Of a DNA stretch of 52,435 nt, positions 45,134-52,435 are shown piece after piece; the first letter of the stretch is position 1, and every line of letters starts with the position of its first letter. The notes under the pieces are model-generated. The model worked only from the letters and a program-made list of their open reading frames with translations, had not been told where the DNA came from and searched no databases. The stretch comes from Muribaculaceae bacterium. GTDB taxonomy: Bacteria > Bacteroidota > Bacteroidia > Bacteroidales > Muribaculaceae. The DNA lies in the NCBI GenBank assembly GCA_017553785.1, contig JAFZKD010000068.1:1-52435 (forward strand), given 5' to 3'. A program made the translations under genes and the position numbers.

Positions 45134-45141
45134 CAAAGTTA
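45134..45141 (-). promoter_or_regulatory. -7 box (TAACTTTG) of prs
   Basis: It matches TAnnTTTG on the minus strand, 28 bp before the ATG. Confidence 0.5.
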
Positions 45142-45195
45142 AGCAATTTCGTTGGCAGTATCACTATTATTACCCATTAATTTTCATAAAAACTT

Positions 45196-46866
45196 TTACT
45201 GTTTCTTAAAACGCCAAACTGTGGCATTATGCGGTAGCACATGCACTTCGAAAAGCGTATCCTCTTTTAGTGAACTGTTCTTGAGACAATTTGTGAACAA
45301 TTCCTCACAGTCATAGTCGCCTAGAGCCATCTGGGCACAATCCAGCGCATGTTGTGGAATGCGGATAGAAGTATCCAGGCATTTTTCATCGAAATTGACC
45401 ACTACCAGGGTCATTTCGCCTTGATGATGCCTTAGGTACGCATACTGGCGGCTTGTGTCGAGGGTATCCTGATTCATATACATCAAATCGAAGAATTGGC
45501 CTTGGGACAGTGTTTTCTCGCTGTTACACAACCGCAGCAACTTGCGATAGAAGGCACGCAGTTTGCGTTCTTCGGCAGTGGGTTTGCCCAGATGCCAGTT
45601 TCTGATGGTGGGTACACTCCAGTAGTCAAAGATGGTTGTGCGGCCGTCATGACCGCTATAGCCCTCGGCATCTTCGGCAGGTTCTCCCAACTCCTGTCCG
45701 GCATAAATCATCATCGGACATCTTGACATCGTCGCACTCACCACAAGCGCTGGTACCGCTTTCCACGGATCGCCGCAAAACTGGCTCGAGGCGATGCGCT
45801 GCTCGTCGTGGTTCTCGAGGAAGTTGAGCATGTGGTCACCAATGCCCTCCACTGTTTGCCAGCAGTTCGTTAGTGCGCTGGCGGGTTTACCATCGCACAA
45901 AATGCCGCGCAGCGTGTCATAAAGCGTTACCTTGTCATACAGGTAGTCAAAACCTCCCTCATAGACATAACTGCGGTAGAGTGACACATCATATATCTCG
46001 GCAATGAAGATAATGTCGGGATTTATCTCCTTGATTTGCCCGATGGCCCAATGCCAAAAGGCAACGGGCACCATGTGGGCCATGTCACACCTGAAACCGT
46101 CAATGCCTTTAGCGGTCCAATATTTGAGAATGTCAAGCATCATGTTCCACGTCTTGGGAATCGGGTCAAAATGAGTACTGCCGTTCCAGGGGTCAATACC
46201 GTAGTTGAGTTTCACGGTCTCATACCAATCATCACGGTTGGGCGATGCCGTGTAGCAGTCGTTACCTGTCGCCTTGGCGGGAAACTCAAGGTATGCATCC
46301 TTTCCTTTGCCCAAATCAATGCCTTTTGGCGCGAATTCTTGACCGGTGATATAGTAGAAATTGTTTTTCGGATTGAAAAACATCATCGGATTATCGCCTT
46401 CGCCCAGGTCACGAATATCATCAGGCTTGACATCGCTACCATATTCCCGTGCCACATGGTTGGGCACAAAGTCAATAATGACCTTTAGCCCCATGTCGTG
46501 GGTGCGCTCGACCAATGCCTCAAACTCTTCCATTCGGTTCTTGACCTTCACAGCCATATCGGGACAAACGTCATAGTAGTCACGGATAGCATAGGGTGAG
46601 CCGGCGATTCCTTTCACCACATGCGGGTTACAAGTCGTGATTCCATAGCGGGAATAGTTGGTAGCAGTGGCATGCTCAATGACTCCGGTGAACCACACAT
46701 GGGTAGCGCCCAACGATTTTATTGACCGCAACTTACTGTCGTCAATGTCGTTGAATTTGCCGCAGCCGTTCTGCCTGATGCTGCCGTTGGCCACACATTG
46801 CGGGTTGCAGTTGGTGAACCAGCGAGGCATCAACTGGTAAATGATGGTCTTTTTCTTCTCATTCAT
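45196..46866 (-). CDS. Cytoplasmic GH13 alpha-amylase family glycosidase
   Basis: This 556-residue alpha-glucan hydrolase or transglycosidase has no signal peptide, so it probably acts on glycogen or imported maltodextrins. VIIDFVPNHVAREYG is conserved region I. GIDGFRCDMAHMVP has the nucleophile Asp. IIFIAEIYDVS has the acid/base Glu, and MLNFLENHDEQRIAS has the transition-state Asp. The beta-sandwich domain at the end contains LVVVNFDEKCLDTSIR. Exact specificity is not decided. A promoter box TACTTTTG at 46871-46878 lies only 4 bp upstream of the ATG. Confidence 0.92.
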   Translation of the reverse strand: MNEKKKTIIYQLMPRWFTNCNPQCVANGSIRQNGCGKFNDIDDSKLRSIKSLGATHVWFTGVIEHATATNYSRYGITTCNPHVVKGIAGSPYAIRDYYDVCPDMAVKVKNRMEEFEALVERTHDMGLKVIIDFVPNHVAREYGSDVKPDDIRDLGEGDNPMMFFNPKNNFYYITGQEFAPKGIDLGKGKDAYLEFPAKATGNDCYTASPNRDDWYETVKLNYGIDPWNGSTHFDPIPKTWNMMLDILKYWTAKGIDGFRCDMAHMVPVAFWHWAIGQIKEINPDIIFIAEIYDVSLYRSYVYEGGFDYLYDKVTLYDTLRGILCDGKPASALTNCWQTVEGIGDHMLNFLENHDEQRIASSQFCGDPWKAVPALVVSATMSRCPMMIYAGQELGEPAEDAEGYSGHDGRTTIFDYWSVPTIRNWHLGKPTAEERKLRAFYRKLLRLCNSEKTLSQGQFFDLMYMNQDTLDTSRQYAYLRHHQGEMTLVVVNFDEKCLDTSIRIPQHALDCAQMALGDYDCEELFTNCLKNSSLKEDTLFEVHVLPHNATVWRFKKQ

Positions 46867-46870
46867 GCTG

Positions 46871-46878
46871 CAAAAGTA
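46871..46878 (-). promoter_or_regulatory. -7 box (TACTTTTG) of the GH13 gene
   Basis: It matches TAnnTTTG with 4 bp to the start codon, which predicts a leaderless mRNA. Confidence 0.45.
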
Positions 46879-46942
46879 ACAAGATTTTTAGTTAATAGTT
46901 AAAAGTAAATAGTTAATAGTTGTGTTTCGTTGTTGTTTTTTG

Positions 46943-46950
46943 TACTTTTG
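46943..46950 (+). promoter_or_regulatory. -7 box (TACTTTTG) of the threonine aldolase gene
   Basis: It matches TAnnTTTG in a T-rich context, 61 bp before the ATG. Confidence 0.55.
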
Positions 46951-47011
46951 CAACGTGTAAATTAGTATAAACTAACTGTTTTCTGAAAACTCATAACTGA
47001 TTACTATAATA

Positions 47012-48040
47012 ATGATTTCTTTTGAAAGTGATTACGATAACGGCTGCCACGAGGCAATCCTCAAACGGCTGAACGAAACCAATGACGAGCGTGCCACGGG
47101 CTATGGCCTTGACGGTTACAGCACAGCGGCTAAGGAGAAAATCCGCACGGCATGCGGTAAGCCCGATGCCGAAGTGTTTTTCCTGGTGGGTGGCACCCAA
47201 ACCAATGCCACTGTTATCGATGCGATGTTAAAGTCATATCAGGGTGTGCTGTCGGTCGAGACAGGTCACATCAATGTGCATGAGTCGGGCGCTATCGAGT
47301 TTGGCGGTCACAAGGTTCTCGCCTTGCCTTCACATGACGGGAAAATGGATGCTAAGGAGTTGGAGCAATGGCTCCATGACTTCTATGCCGATCCCACCTA
47401 TGACCACATGGTGTTTCCGGGCATGGTCTATATCACTTTCGCCACCGAGATGGGCACGATCTACACCCTCGACGAACTGATCGCCATCAGCAACATCTGC
47501 AAGTGTTTCGAACTGCCTTTATTCATCGATGGAGCACGCTTGGGATACGGTTTGATGGCCGAAGGGTGCGACGTGTCTTTGACACAATTGGCCGACCTGT
47601 GTGATGTCTTCTATATAGGTGGCACCAAGTGCGGTGCCCTGTGCGGCGAAGCCGTGGTGTTCCCCAATCCCGCAGTGCCGGCACCAGCTCATTTCTTCAC
47701 CATCGTCAAGCAACATGGTGCCCTGCTTGCTAAAGGCCGACTGCTGGGCATCCAGTTCGACACTCTGATGACCGATAATCTTTATTTCAGAATCGCTCGT
47801 CATGCGGTTGAGCAGGCAATGCGCCTGCGTGACGCCTTTGTGTCAAAGGGCTATCAGATGTATTCTAATTCTCCGACAAACCAGCAGTTCGTCCTCTTGG
47901 ACCAACCGACAATCGACCGTTTGAGCAGGGACTTCGTCTTTGAGCAATGGTATCCAGTAGGTGATATGATGAACTGCCGCTTCGTCACCAGTTGGGCCAC
48001 CCGCCCCGAAGATGTTGACAAACTCATAGGTGCGCTGTAA
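47012..48040 (+). CDS. Low-specificity threonine aldolase-like PLP enzyme
   Basis: The enzyme is predicted to cleave beta-hydroxy amino acids such as L-threonine to glycine and an aldehyde. It is a fold-type I PLP protein of 342 residues. SFESDYDNGCHEAILKRL starts the chain. VFFLVGGTQTNATVIDAML is the cofactor phosphate loop, FIDGARLGYGLM holds the PLP-contacting Asp, and YIGGTKCGALCGEAVVF contains the Schiff-base Lys. It is preceded by its own promoter. It does not overlap tsaB, from which it is separated by 90 bp with a second promoter. Confidence 0.92.
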   Translation: MISFESDYDNGCHEAILKRLNETNDERATGYGLDGYSTAAKEKIRTACGKPDAEVFFLVGGTQTNATVIDAMLKSYQGVLSVETGHINVHESGAIEFGGHKVLALPSHDGKMDAKELEQWLHDFYADPTYDHMVFPGMVYITFATEMGTIYTLDELIAISNICKCFELPLFIDGARLGYGLMAEGCDVSLTQLADLCDVFYIGGTKCGALCGEAVVFPNPAVPAPAHFFTIVKQHGALLAKGRLLGIQFDTLMTDNLYFRIARHAVEQAMRLRDAFVSKGYQMYSNSPTNQQFVLLDQPTIDRLSRDFVFEQWYPVGDMMNCRFVTSWATRPEDVDKLIGAL

Positions 48041-48095
48041 ATGGCAATACGCCAAAAAACTGAGCACTAAAAACTGTTAACTGAAAACTATTTTG

Positions 48096-48103
48096 TAACT
48101 TTG
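48096..48103 (+). promoter_or_regulatory. -7 box (TAACTTTG) of tsaB
   Basis: It matches TAnnTTTG, 27 bp before the ATG at 48131. Confidence 0.55.
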
Positions 48104-48130
48104 CGCCGTTTTTACTGATAGATAGGTGAA

Positions 48131-48841
48131 ATGGCGAATATCCTGAACATAGAGACATCAACTGAGGTGTGCTCGGTGGCATTGACCAGCGAGGGACAGG
48201 TGCTGGACCATCGTGAGAACTACGAGGGACAGACCCACGCCACGTTGTTGAGCCAGTATGTGAAGGATATGCTCGACTATGCGCGCTCACGGGAAATGAA
48301 ACTCGACGCCATCGCTGTAAGCATTGGACCAGGCTCCTACACCGGTTTGCGCATAGGCTTGAGCGAGGCCAAGGGCTTGGCCTTCGGACTTAACGTGCCT
48401 CTAATCGGGGTCAACACCCTGCAACTGCTCACAGTAAGCTCGATGTTCAACCATTTCATCGACGAGGAAGATGTGCTCTACATCCCCATGATCGACGCTC
48501 GCCGCATGGAGGTCTATACTGCAGCCTACGATTCTGCTTTGATGGCGGTGATTGAGCCTCAGGCAATGATTCTTGACGAGCATTCGTTCGACAGTTTGCT
48601 GGAAAAAGGCCATACGCTTGTGCTCATGGGTAACGGCAGTGACAAGGCGCGCCAAGTGCTGACAACCGATTGCTTGCGGTTTATTGAGGGAATTAAGCCA
48701 GCGGCAGTCGATATGATGGCACTGGCCGAGAAAGCCTGGCGAGAGAGCAACTTCATCGATGTGGCTTACAGTACACCACTCTATCTAAAAGAATTTCAGG
48801 CGACTAAGCCCAAGAATCCCGTCCTTGACCTGCAAGGATAA
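48131..48841 (+). CDS. tsaB: tRNA threonylcarbamoyladenosine biosynthesis protein TsaB
   Basis: It is a partner of TsaD in forming t6A37 on ANN-decoding tRNAs; it is an inactive ASKHA paralogue. ILNIETSTEVCSVAL is the phosphate-1 start. ISIGPGSYTGLRIGLSEAKGLAFGL is the conserved glycine-rich block (given here as ISIGPGSYTGLR-like; the actual text reads VSIGPGSYTGLRIG). VLYIPMIDARRMEVYTAAYD is the dimer-contact region. It is 236 residues, normal length. TsaD and TsaE are not in the window. Confidence 0.94.
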   Translation: MANILNIETSTEVCSVALTSEGQVLDHRENYEGQTHATLLSQYVKDMLDYARSREMKLDAIAVSIGPGSYTGLRIGLSEAKGLAFGLNVPLIGVNTLQLLTVSSMFNHFIDEEDVLYIPMIDARRMEVYTAAYDSALMAVIEPQAMILDEHSFDSLLEKGHTLVLMGNGSDKARQVLTTDCLRFIEGIKPAAVDMMALAEKAWRESNFIDVAYSTPLYLKEFQATKPKNPVLDLQG

Positions 48842-48887
48842 AGCGGGGTGTTGAGAATACTGATTTTCGCGGTTTAAATATTTGTAT

Positions 48888-48895
48888 TACCTTTG
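48888..48895 (+). promoter_or_regulatory. -7 box (TACCTTTG) of the DUF4290 gene
   Basis: It matches TAnnTTTG with 6 bp to the ATG at 48902, so the transcript is almost leaderless. It also excludes the TTG at 48893 as the start. Confidence 0.5.
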
Positions 48896-48901
48896 CAGAT
48901 T

Positions 48902-49498
48902 ATGCTGACATATAATTCACAACTCAAGAAGCTAGTGCTTCCCGAATATGGGCGCAATATTCAACAGATGGTGGACCATTGTTTGACCATCGAGGATCGT
49001 GCCGAGCGCACTCACTGCGCTTATACCATCGTGCAGAACATGGCGAACATGTTCCCGCAGCTGCGTGCCGAGACCGACTATCAGCACAAACTGTGGGACC
49101 ACCTCATGATCATGAGCGGGTTCAAGTTGGACATTGATTTCCCCTTCGATGATATCATCGAGGAGCAGAATCTTGACACCAAGCCGGCTCCCATCAGTTA
49201 TGAGTTGGAGCCTATCTCCTTCCGTCACTATGGCAAGAACATTGAACGCATGATTGAGCGTGCTGTTGAGTATCCCGAGGGCGAGGAGCGTGAGGCGCTG
49301 GTGATGCTGTTGGCTAACCACATGAAGAAGCTAATCTTCCAAATCAATAACGAGGATGTGGAGGACGCTAAGATTTTCAAGGATTTGGAGCGTTATAGCC
49401 ATGGTGCCATCCGTCTTGACCCGGCCACTCATCATCTGCATGAATACCAGGTAATAAAACAGGCTCAAACAACGGGCAAGAAAAAGAAGAAAAAGTAA
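48902..49498 (+). CDS. DUF4290 family protein
   Basis: This 198-residue cytosolic protein belongs to a family restricted to Bacteroidetes; its function is unknown. The start MLTYNSQLKKLVLPEYGRN is the hallmark. HYGKNIERMIERAVEYPEG and EDVEDAKIFKDLERYSHG follow, and the end is a Lys-rich tail (KKKKKK). The ATG at 48902 is preferred over an in-frame TTG at 48893 inside the promoter box. It lies 24 bp before rimM. In other Bacteroidales I recall murA between these two genes; here it is absent. Confidence 0.88.
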   Translation: MLTYNSQLKKLVLPEYGRNIQQMVDHCLTIEDRAERTHCAYTIVQNMANMFPQLRAETDYQHKLWDHLMIMSGFKLDIDFPFDDIIEEQNLDTKPAPISYELEPISFRHYGKNIERMIERAVEYPEGEEREALVMLLANHMKKLIFQINNEDVEDAKIFKDLERYSHGAIRLDPATHHLHEYQVIKQAQTTGKKKKKK

Positions 49499-49522
49499 TC
49501 TGTCAAGGAAACAAACATCTGG

Positions 49523-50062
49523 ATGATTACACGGGAAGAAATCATATCGATTGGACACTTCAACAAGGCTCACGGGGTTGCTGGCGAGATTTCGGCAACG
49601 CTCGATGTGGACTTTGAGGTGTTGGATGGGATTTCGTGTCTGGTGAGTGACATGGATGGTATCTTCGTACCGTTTTTCATCAATTCCTGCCGTCCCAAAA
49701 CACACGATACCGTACTCCTGATGATTGACGGAATCGATAATGAGAAAGAGGCGGCTAAACTTGTTAACCGTGAGATCTATGCGCTCAAACGTGACTATGA
49801 GCAAGTGAGCGAGGAGGCCGATGCCGATGGCTATCCGCTGGATTACTTCGTAGGCTTTGACCTGCAGGACAGTGACGGTACCAGGGTGGGGGAGATTACT
49901 GATGTGGATGAATCCACCGAGAATGCGATATTCATCGTCACACGAGAAGACTCCGAATTGATGGTGCCGGCCAATGACGACTTGATTGTTGAATTTGATT
50001 TGGACAAGAGGGTGATGGTCATGGATCTGCCGCAAGGCCTCCTGGACTTGAACAACCAATGA
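49523..50062 (+). CDS. rimM: Ribosome maturation factor RimM
   Basis: It binds ribosomal protein S19 and assists 16S rRNA 3' domain maturation. It is 179 residues. IISIGHFNKAHGVAGEISA is the conserved N-terminal RimM motif. The C-terminal PRC-barrel domain includes YPLDYFVGFDLQDSDGTRVG and LMVPANDDLIVEFDLDKR, ending LPQGLLDL. The stop overlaps the OmpA-like gene start by 4 bp. TrmD, the usual neighbour in many bacteria, is not here. Confidence 0.95.
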   Translation: MITREEIISIGHFNKAHGVAGEISATLDVDFEVLDGISCLVSDMDGIFVPFFINSCRPKTHDTVLLMIDGIDNEKEAAKLVNREIYALKRDYEQVSEEADADGYPLDYFVGFDLQDSDGTRVGEITDVDESTENAIFIVTREDSELMVPANDDLIVEFDLDKRVMVMDLPQGLLDLNNQ

Positions 50063-50715
50063 TTTTTACAAAGAGTATGCGACAACGTCTATCATATTTC
50101 ATCAAGGCTGCAACGGTAATCATAATGTTGATCTCCGTCCTGCCGGTCAACGCCAAGGATGACGTGGACATTTATGACCTTACTTTTGACGAGAATTGGG
50201 CTACGCCTGAGATTAAGAATGATAAACAGGCCGACAAAATTCAGGAGTTCCAGTACGACATGGCTGTGGCTTTCAAGAAGTCCAATTATGATGTAGAGCT
50301 CATGCGCAACAACGAGGTCGTCGTCGTCACCATTCCAGCCAGCCAGCTCTTCGAGCCTAACGACACGACGCTCACCTCACTGGGTGAAACGCTGCTGAAA
50401 CCATTCTTGAGAATGATCAAGAATCCTGGGGTCTACAAGATGCTTCTGGTCATGCACAGCGATGACACTGGCAGTTCGACCTATACCTACAACCTCACCC
50501 GTCAACGTGTGAACGCCATCTTTGACTGGTTTGATGAAAATGGTAGCGTGGATTACGTTGTGCCCTATGCAATGGGAGAGACCGACCCTGTCGTTGACAA
50601 CAATTCAGTGGAAAACCGCAAGCGCAACCGCAGGCTGGAAATCTACCTGATTCCGGAGCAGACGATGATACAACAAGCCAAAAAAGGCCGCATCAGTATC
50701 AGCCAAAACCGATAA
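50059..50715 (+). CDS. OmpA-like (peptidoglycan-binding) periplasmic protein
   Basis: A signal peptide (about residues 1-32, ending PVNA) is followed by about 60 residues without a recognised domain (starting DIYDLTFDENWATPEIKND). An OmpA C-terminal-like domain follows (about residues 95-205): FEPNDTTLTSLGETLLKPFL, YTYNLTRQRVNAIFDWF and NRKRNRRLEIYLIPE. The family anchors to meso-diaminopimelate of peptidoglycan; the usual NxxLSxxRA block is divergent here (YNLTRQRVNA). It has no beta barrel. It overlaps rimM by 4 bp. Confidence 0.87.
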   Translation: MIFTKSMRQRLSYFIKAATVIIMLISVLPVNAKDDVDIYDLTFDENWATPEIKNDKQADKIQEFQYDMAVAFKKSNYDVELMRNNEVVVVTIPASQLFEPNDTTLTSLGETLLKPFLRMIKNPGVYKMLLVMHSDDTGSSTYTYNLTRQRVNAIFDWFDENGSVDYVVPYAMGETDPVVDNNSVENRKRNRRLEIYLIPEQTMIQQAKKGRISISQNR

Positions 50716-50758
50716 ATAACTTAACAACACATATTTTTATATATAGCACATTACAACA

Positions 50759-52240
50759 ATGGCAAAAGAATTAAAGGATTTAACTAAGAGAGCAGACAAT
50801 TACTCTCAATGGTATAATGAATTGGTAGTAAAGGCCGACCTTGCTGAGCAGTCGGCGGTGCGTGGCTGTATGGTCATCAAGCCCTATGGATACGCTATAT
50901 GGGAGAAAATGCAGCGTCAATTGGACGACATGTTCAAGGCTACAGGCGTGCAGAATGCCTATTTTCCCCTGCTCATTCCCAAGTCCTTCCTCAGCCGTGA
51001 GGCAGACCATGTCGAGGGCTTTGCTAAGGAGTGCGCCGTGGTGACCCATTACCGCCTGATGAACGACCCGAACGGCAAGGGTGTTGTGGTGGATCCGGCC
51101 GCACGCCTTGAAGAAGAATTGGTGATCCGTCCCACTAGTGAGACCATCATTTGGAACACCTACCGCAACTGGATCAACAGTTATCGTGACCTGCCGTTGC
51201 TCATCAACCAGTGGGCCAACGTCTTCCGTTGGGAGATGCGCACCCGTTTGTTCCTGCGCACTGCCGAGTTCCTGTGGCAGGAGGGTCACACGGCCCATGC
51301 GACTAAGGAAGAGGCCGAGGCAAAGGCTGTCGAGATGTTGAACGTGTATGCCGACTTTGCCGAGAAATACATGGCACTGCCTGTCATTAAGGGTATCAAG
51401 ACCGCTAAGGAGCGCTTTGCTGGAGCACTGGAAACTTACACCATCGAGGCGATGATGCAGGACGGCAAGGCGCTGCAGTCGGGTACCAGCCACTTCCTGG
51501 GGCAGAACTTCGCTAAGGCTTTTGACGTTAAGTTCATCGATAAGGAGAACAAGTTGCAGGACGTGTGGGCTACATCGTGGGGCGTATCGACCCGTCTGAT
51601 GGGTGCCCTCATCATGACCCATAGCGACGACAACGGACTCGTGCTGCCCCCGCACTTAGCTCCTATCCAGGTGGTTATCGTTCCTGTTTACAAGACTGAC
51701 GACCAGTTGCAGGAGGTCAACAAGGTGGTGGAACCAATAGTCAACAACCTGCGTGGTATGGGCATATCGGTTAAGTATGACAATGCCGACAACAAGCGTC
51801 CTGGATTCAAGTTCGCTGACTATGAGCTCAAGGGTGTGCCTGTGCGTCTCGTGCTTGGTGCCCGCGACATCGAGGCAGGAACTGTTGAGGTGATGCGCCG
51901 CGACACACTCGAGAAGAGCGTTGAGCAGCTGTCTGGCATCGAGAATCGTGTGAAAGACCTGCTTGAGGAAATCCAGCAAAACATCTTCACCAAGGCTCTG
52001 AACCAGCGTGAGAGCATGACCTACAAGGTGGACACTTGGGACGAGTTCAAGACCCAAATCGAAAAGGGTGGCTTTATCCTTGCTCACTGGGACGGCACAA
52101 GCGAGACCGAGGAAAAAATCAAGGAAGAGACCAAAGCAACCATCCGCTGTATCCCATTGGACGGCATCGACGAAGACGGCAAGTGCATCTACACTGGCAA
52201 GCCCAGCAAGCGTCGTGTCATCTTCGCACGCAATTATTAA
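50759..52240 (+). CDS. proS: Prolyl-tRNA synthetase, archaeal/eukaryotic (type 3) form
   Basis: It charges tRNA-Pro. It is a class II synthetase of 493 residues without the bacterial INS editing domain. It starts [20 protein letters not shown]. Motif 2 region includes [17 protein letters not shown] and [12 protein letters not shown]; motif 3 is [20 protein letters not shown]. The anticodon-binding domain follows at [14 protein letters not shown], and the C-terminal Zn-like domain contains [11 protein letters not shown] and ends [11 protein letters not shown]. This form is usual in Bacteroidetes. A terminator follows at 52285-52321. Confidence 0.97.
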   Translation: MAKELKDLTKRADNYSQWYNELVVKADLAEQSAVRGCMVIKPYGYAIWEKMQRQLDDMFKATGVQNAYFPLLIPKSFLSREADHVEGFAKECAVVTHYRLMNDPNGKGVVVDPAARLEEELVIRPTSETIIWNTYRNWINSYRDLPLLINQWANVFRWEMRTRLFLRTAEFLWQEGHTAHATKEEAEAKAVEMLNVYADFAEKYMALPVIKGIKTAKERFAGALETYTIEAMMQDGKALQSGTSHFLGQNFAKAFDVKFIDKENKLQDVWATSWGVSTRLMGALIMTHSDDNGLVLPPHLAPIQVVIVPVYKTDDQLQEVNKVVEPIVNNLRGMGISVKYDNADNKRPGFKFADYELKGVPVRLVLGARDIEAGTVEVMRRDTLEKSVEQLSGIENRVKDLLEEIQQNIFTKALNQRESMTYKVDTWDEFKTQIEKGGFILAHWDGTSETEEKIKEETKATIRCIPLDGIDEDGKCIYTGKPSKRRVIFARNY

Positions 52241-52284
52241 GCATACAAAAATAATAGGACTTTTTCATAATAGAAATGATTAAT

Positions 52285-52321
52285 GGATGCGGCAGTCGTG
52301 ATGACCCCCGCATCCTTTTTT
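52285..52321 (+). terminator. Rho-independent terminator of proS
   Basis: GGATGCGG pairs with CCGCATCC (8 bp) around a loop of about 15 bases and is followed by six T residues. Confidence 0.9.
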
Positions 52322-52410
52322 ATCAAATCTCACTACCCATCCGTCTGCATTGTTCAGTAAACGGTGGTATTATCGCCGTCTCCTTTATGATCTAGTTACC
52401 AAATATAAAA

Positions 52411-52434
52411 GCACTCCGTTTCGCAACGAGGTGC
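52411..52434. other. Imperfect hairpin at the right edge
   Basis: GCACTCCGTT pairs with AACGAGGTGC around TCGC, with one mismatch and one wobble. It may be the terminator of a leftward gene beyond the window, but no T-run is visible inside it. Between 52322 and 52410 no gene is seen. Confidence 0.35.
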
Positions 52435-52435
52435 C

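Noticed and set aside
50780-51655. Long open frame (291 codons) opposite proS, and a similar one (14112-14951) opposite tamB
   Set aside because: Both are antisense shadows of conserved coding sequences without promoters, domains or plausible protein composition.

Overview
The window is a stretch of a Bacteroidales chromosome, most like the Prevotella/Muribaculaceae side of the order. This is an inference from gene content and signals; no database search was possible. The evidence is: TAnnTTTG -7 promoter boxes instead of sigma-70 hexamers; weak or absent Shine-Dalgarno sequences; Bacteroidetes-restricted families (DUF5606, DUF4290, DUF4835, TamB/TamA with a lipoprotein-type TamA, a eukaryote-like GT3 glycogen synthase, archaeal-type ProS); and the gene order dnaN - exonuclease - coaBC - DUF4835 - recN - rlmB followed by nusB - yajC - ybbR - coaE - DUF5606. 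Nearly all of it is core housekeeping sequence.

Layout. 1-1702: the 5' end of a leftward HicA-like toxin gene with its own promoter and an overlapping palindrome, a rightward lipoprotein gene, and a tRNA-Ser(CGA) flanked by hairpins and a partial repeat of its 3' end. 1703-4752 (minus): rpe, a DedA membrane protein, lptB-like ABC ATPase and uridine kinase. 5055-6983 (plus): dnaK, with a sequence matching a sigma-54 promoter and TGTCAG/CTGACA dyads upstream. 7425-11687 (plus): glycogen synthase and alpha-glucan phosphorylase. 11868-19101 (plus): overlapping tamB and tamA-like genes. 19109-29673 (minus): an eleven-gene core cluster for envelope, CoA synthesis, antitermination, DNA repair and the sliding clamp. 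29910-32433 (minus): DUF1015, Fur and a HAD phosphatase. 32519-34912 (plus): an FAD-dependent oxidoreductase and a SIMPL protein. 34920-35333 (minus): DUF1893. 35401-36569 (plus): mtnN-luxS. 36655-39099 (minus): lon. 39271-43952 (minus): a two-gene secreted unit, a beta-propeller protein followed by a giant zinc amidase/propeller/dockerin protein. 44170-46866 (minus): prs and a cytoplasmic GH13 enzyme. 47012-52240 (plus): threonine aldolase, tsaB, DUF4290, rimM, an OmpA-like protein and proS.

How the genes fit together. The glycogen synthase and phosphorylase, plus the GH13 enzyme 35 kb away, suggest intracellular glycogen turnover. TamB/TamA, LptB, YajC, the NlpC/P60 lipoprotein and the OmpA-like protein serve envelope assembly. 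MtnN and LuxS form the two-step detoxification of S-adenosylhomocysteine that yields AI-2. DnaK and Lon are protein quality control.

The best candidates for under-described biology are the amidase-propeller-dockerin protein with its co-transcribed propeller partner, the sigma-54-like architecture upstream of dnaK, and the promoter-overlapping operator candidate at hicA. No CRISPR array, prophage, insertion sequence or riboswitch was recognised.
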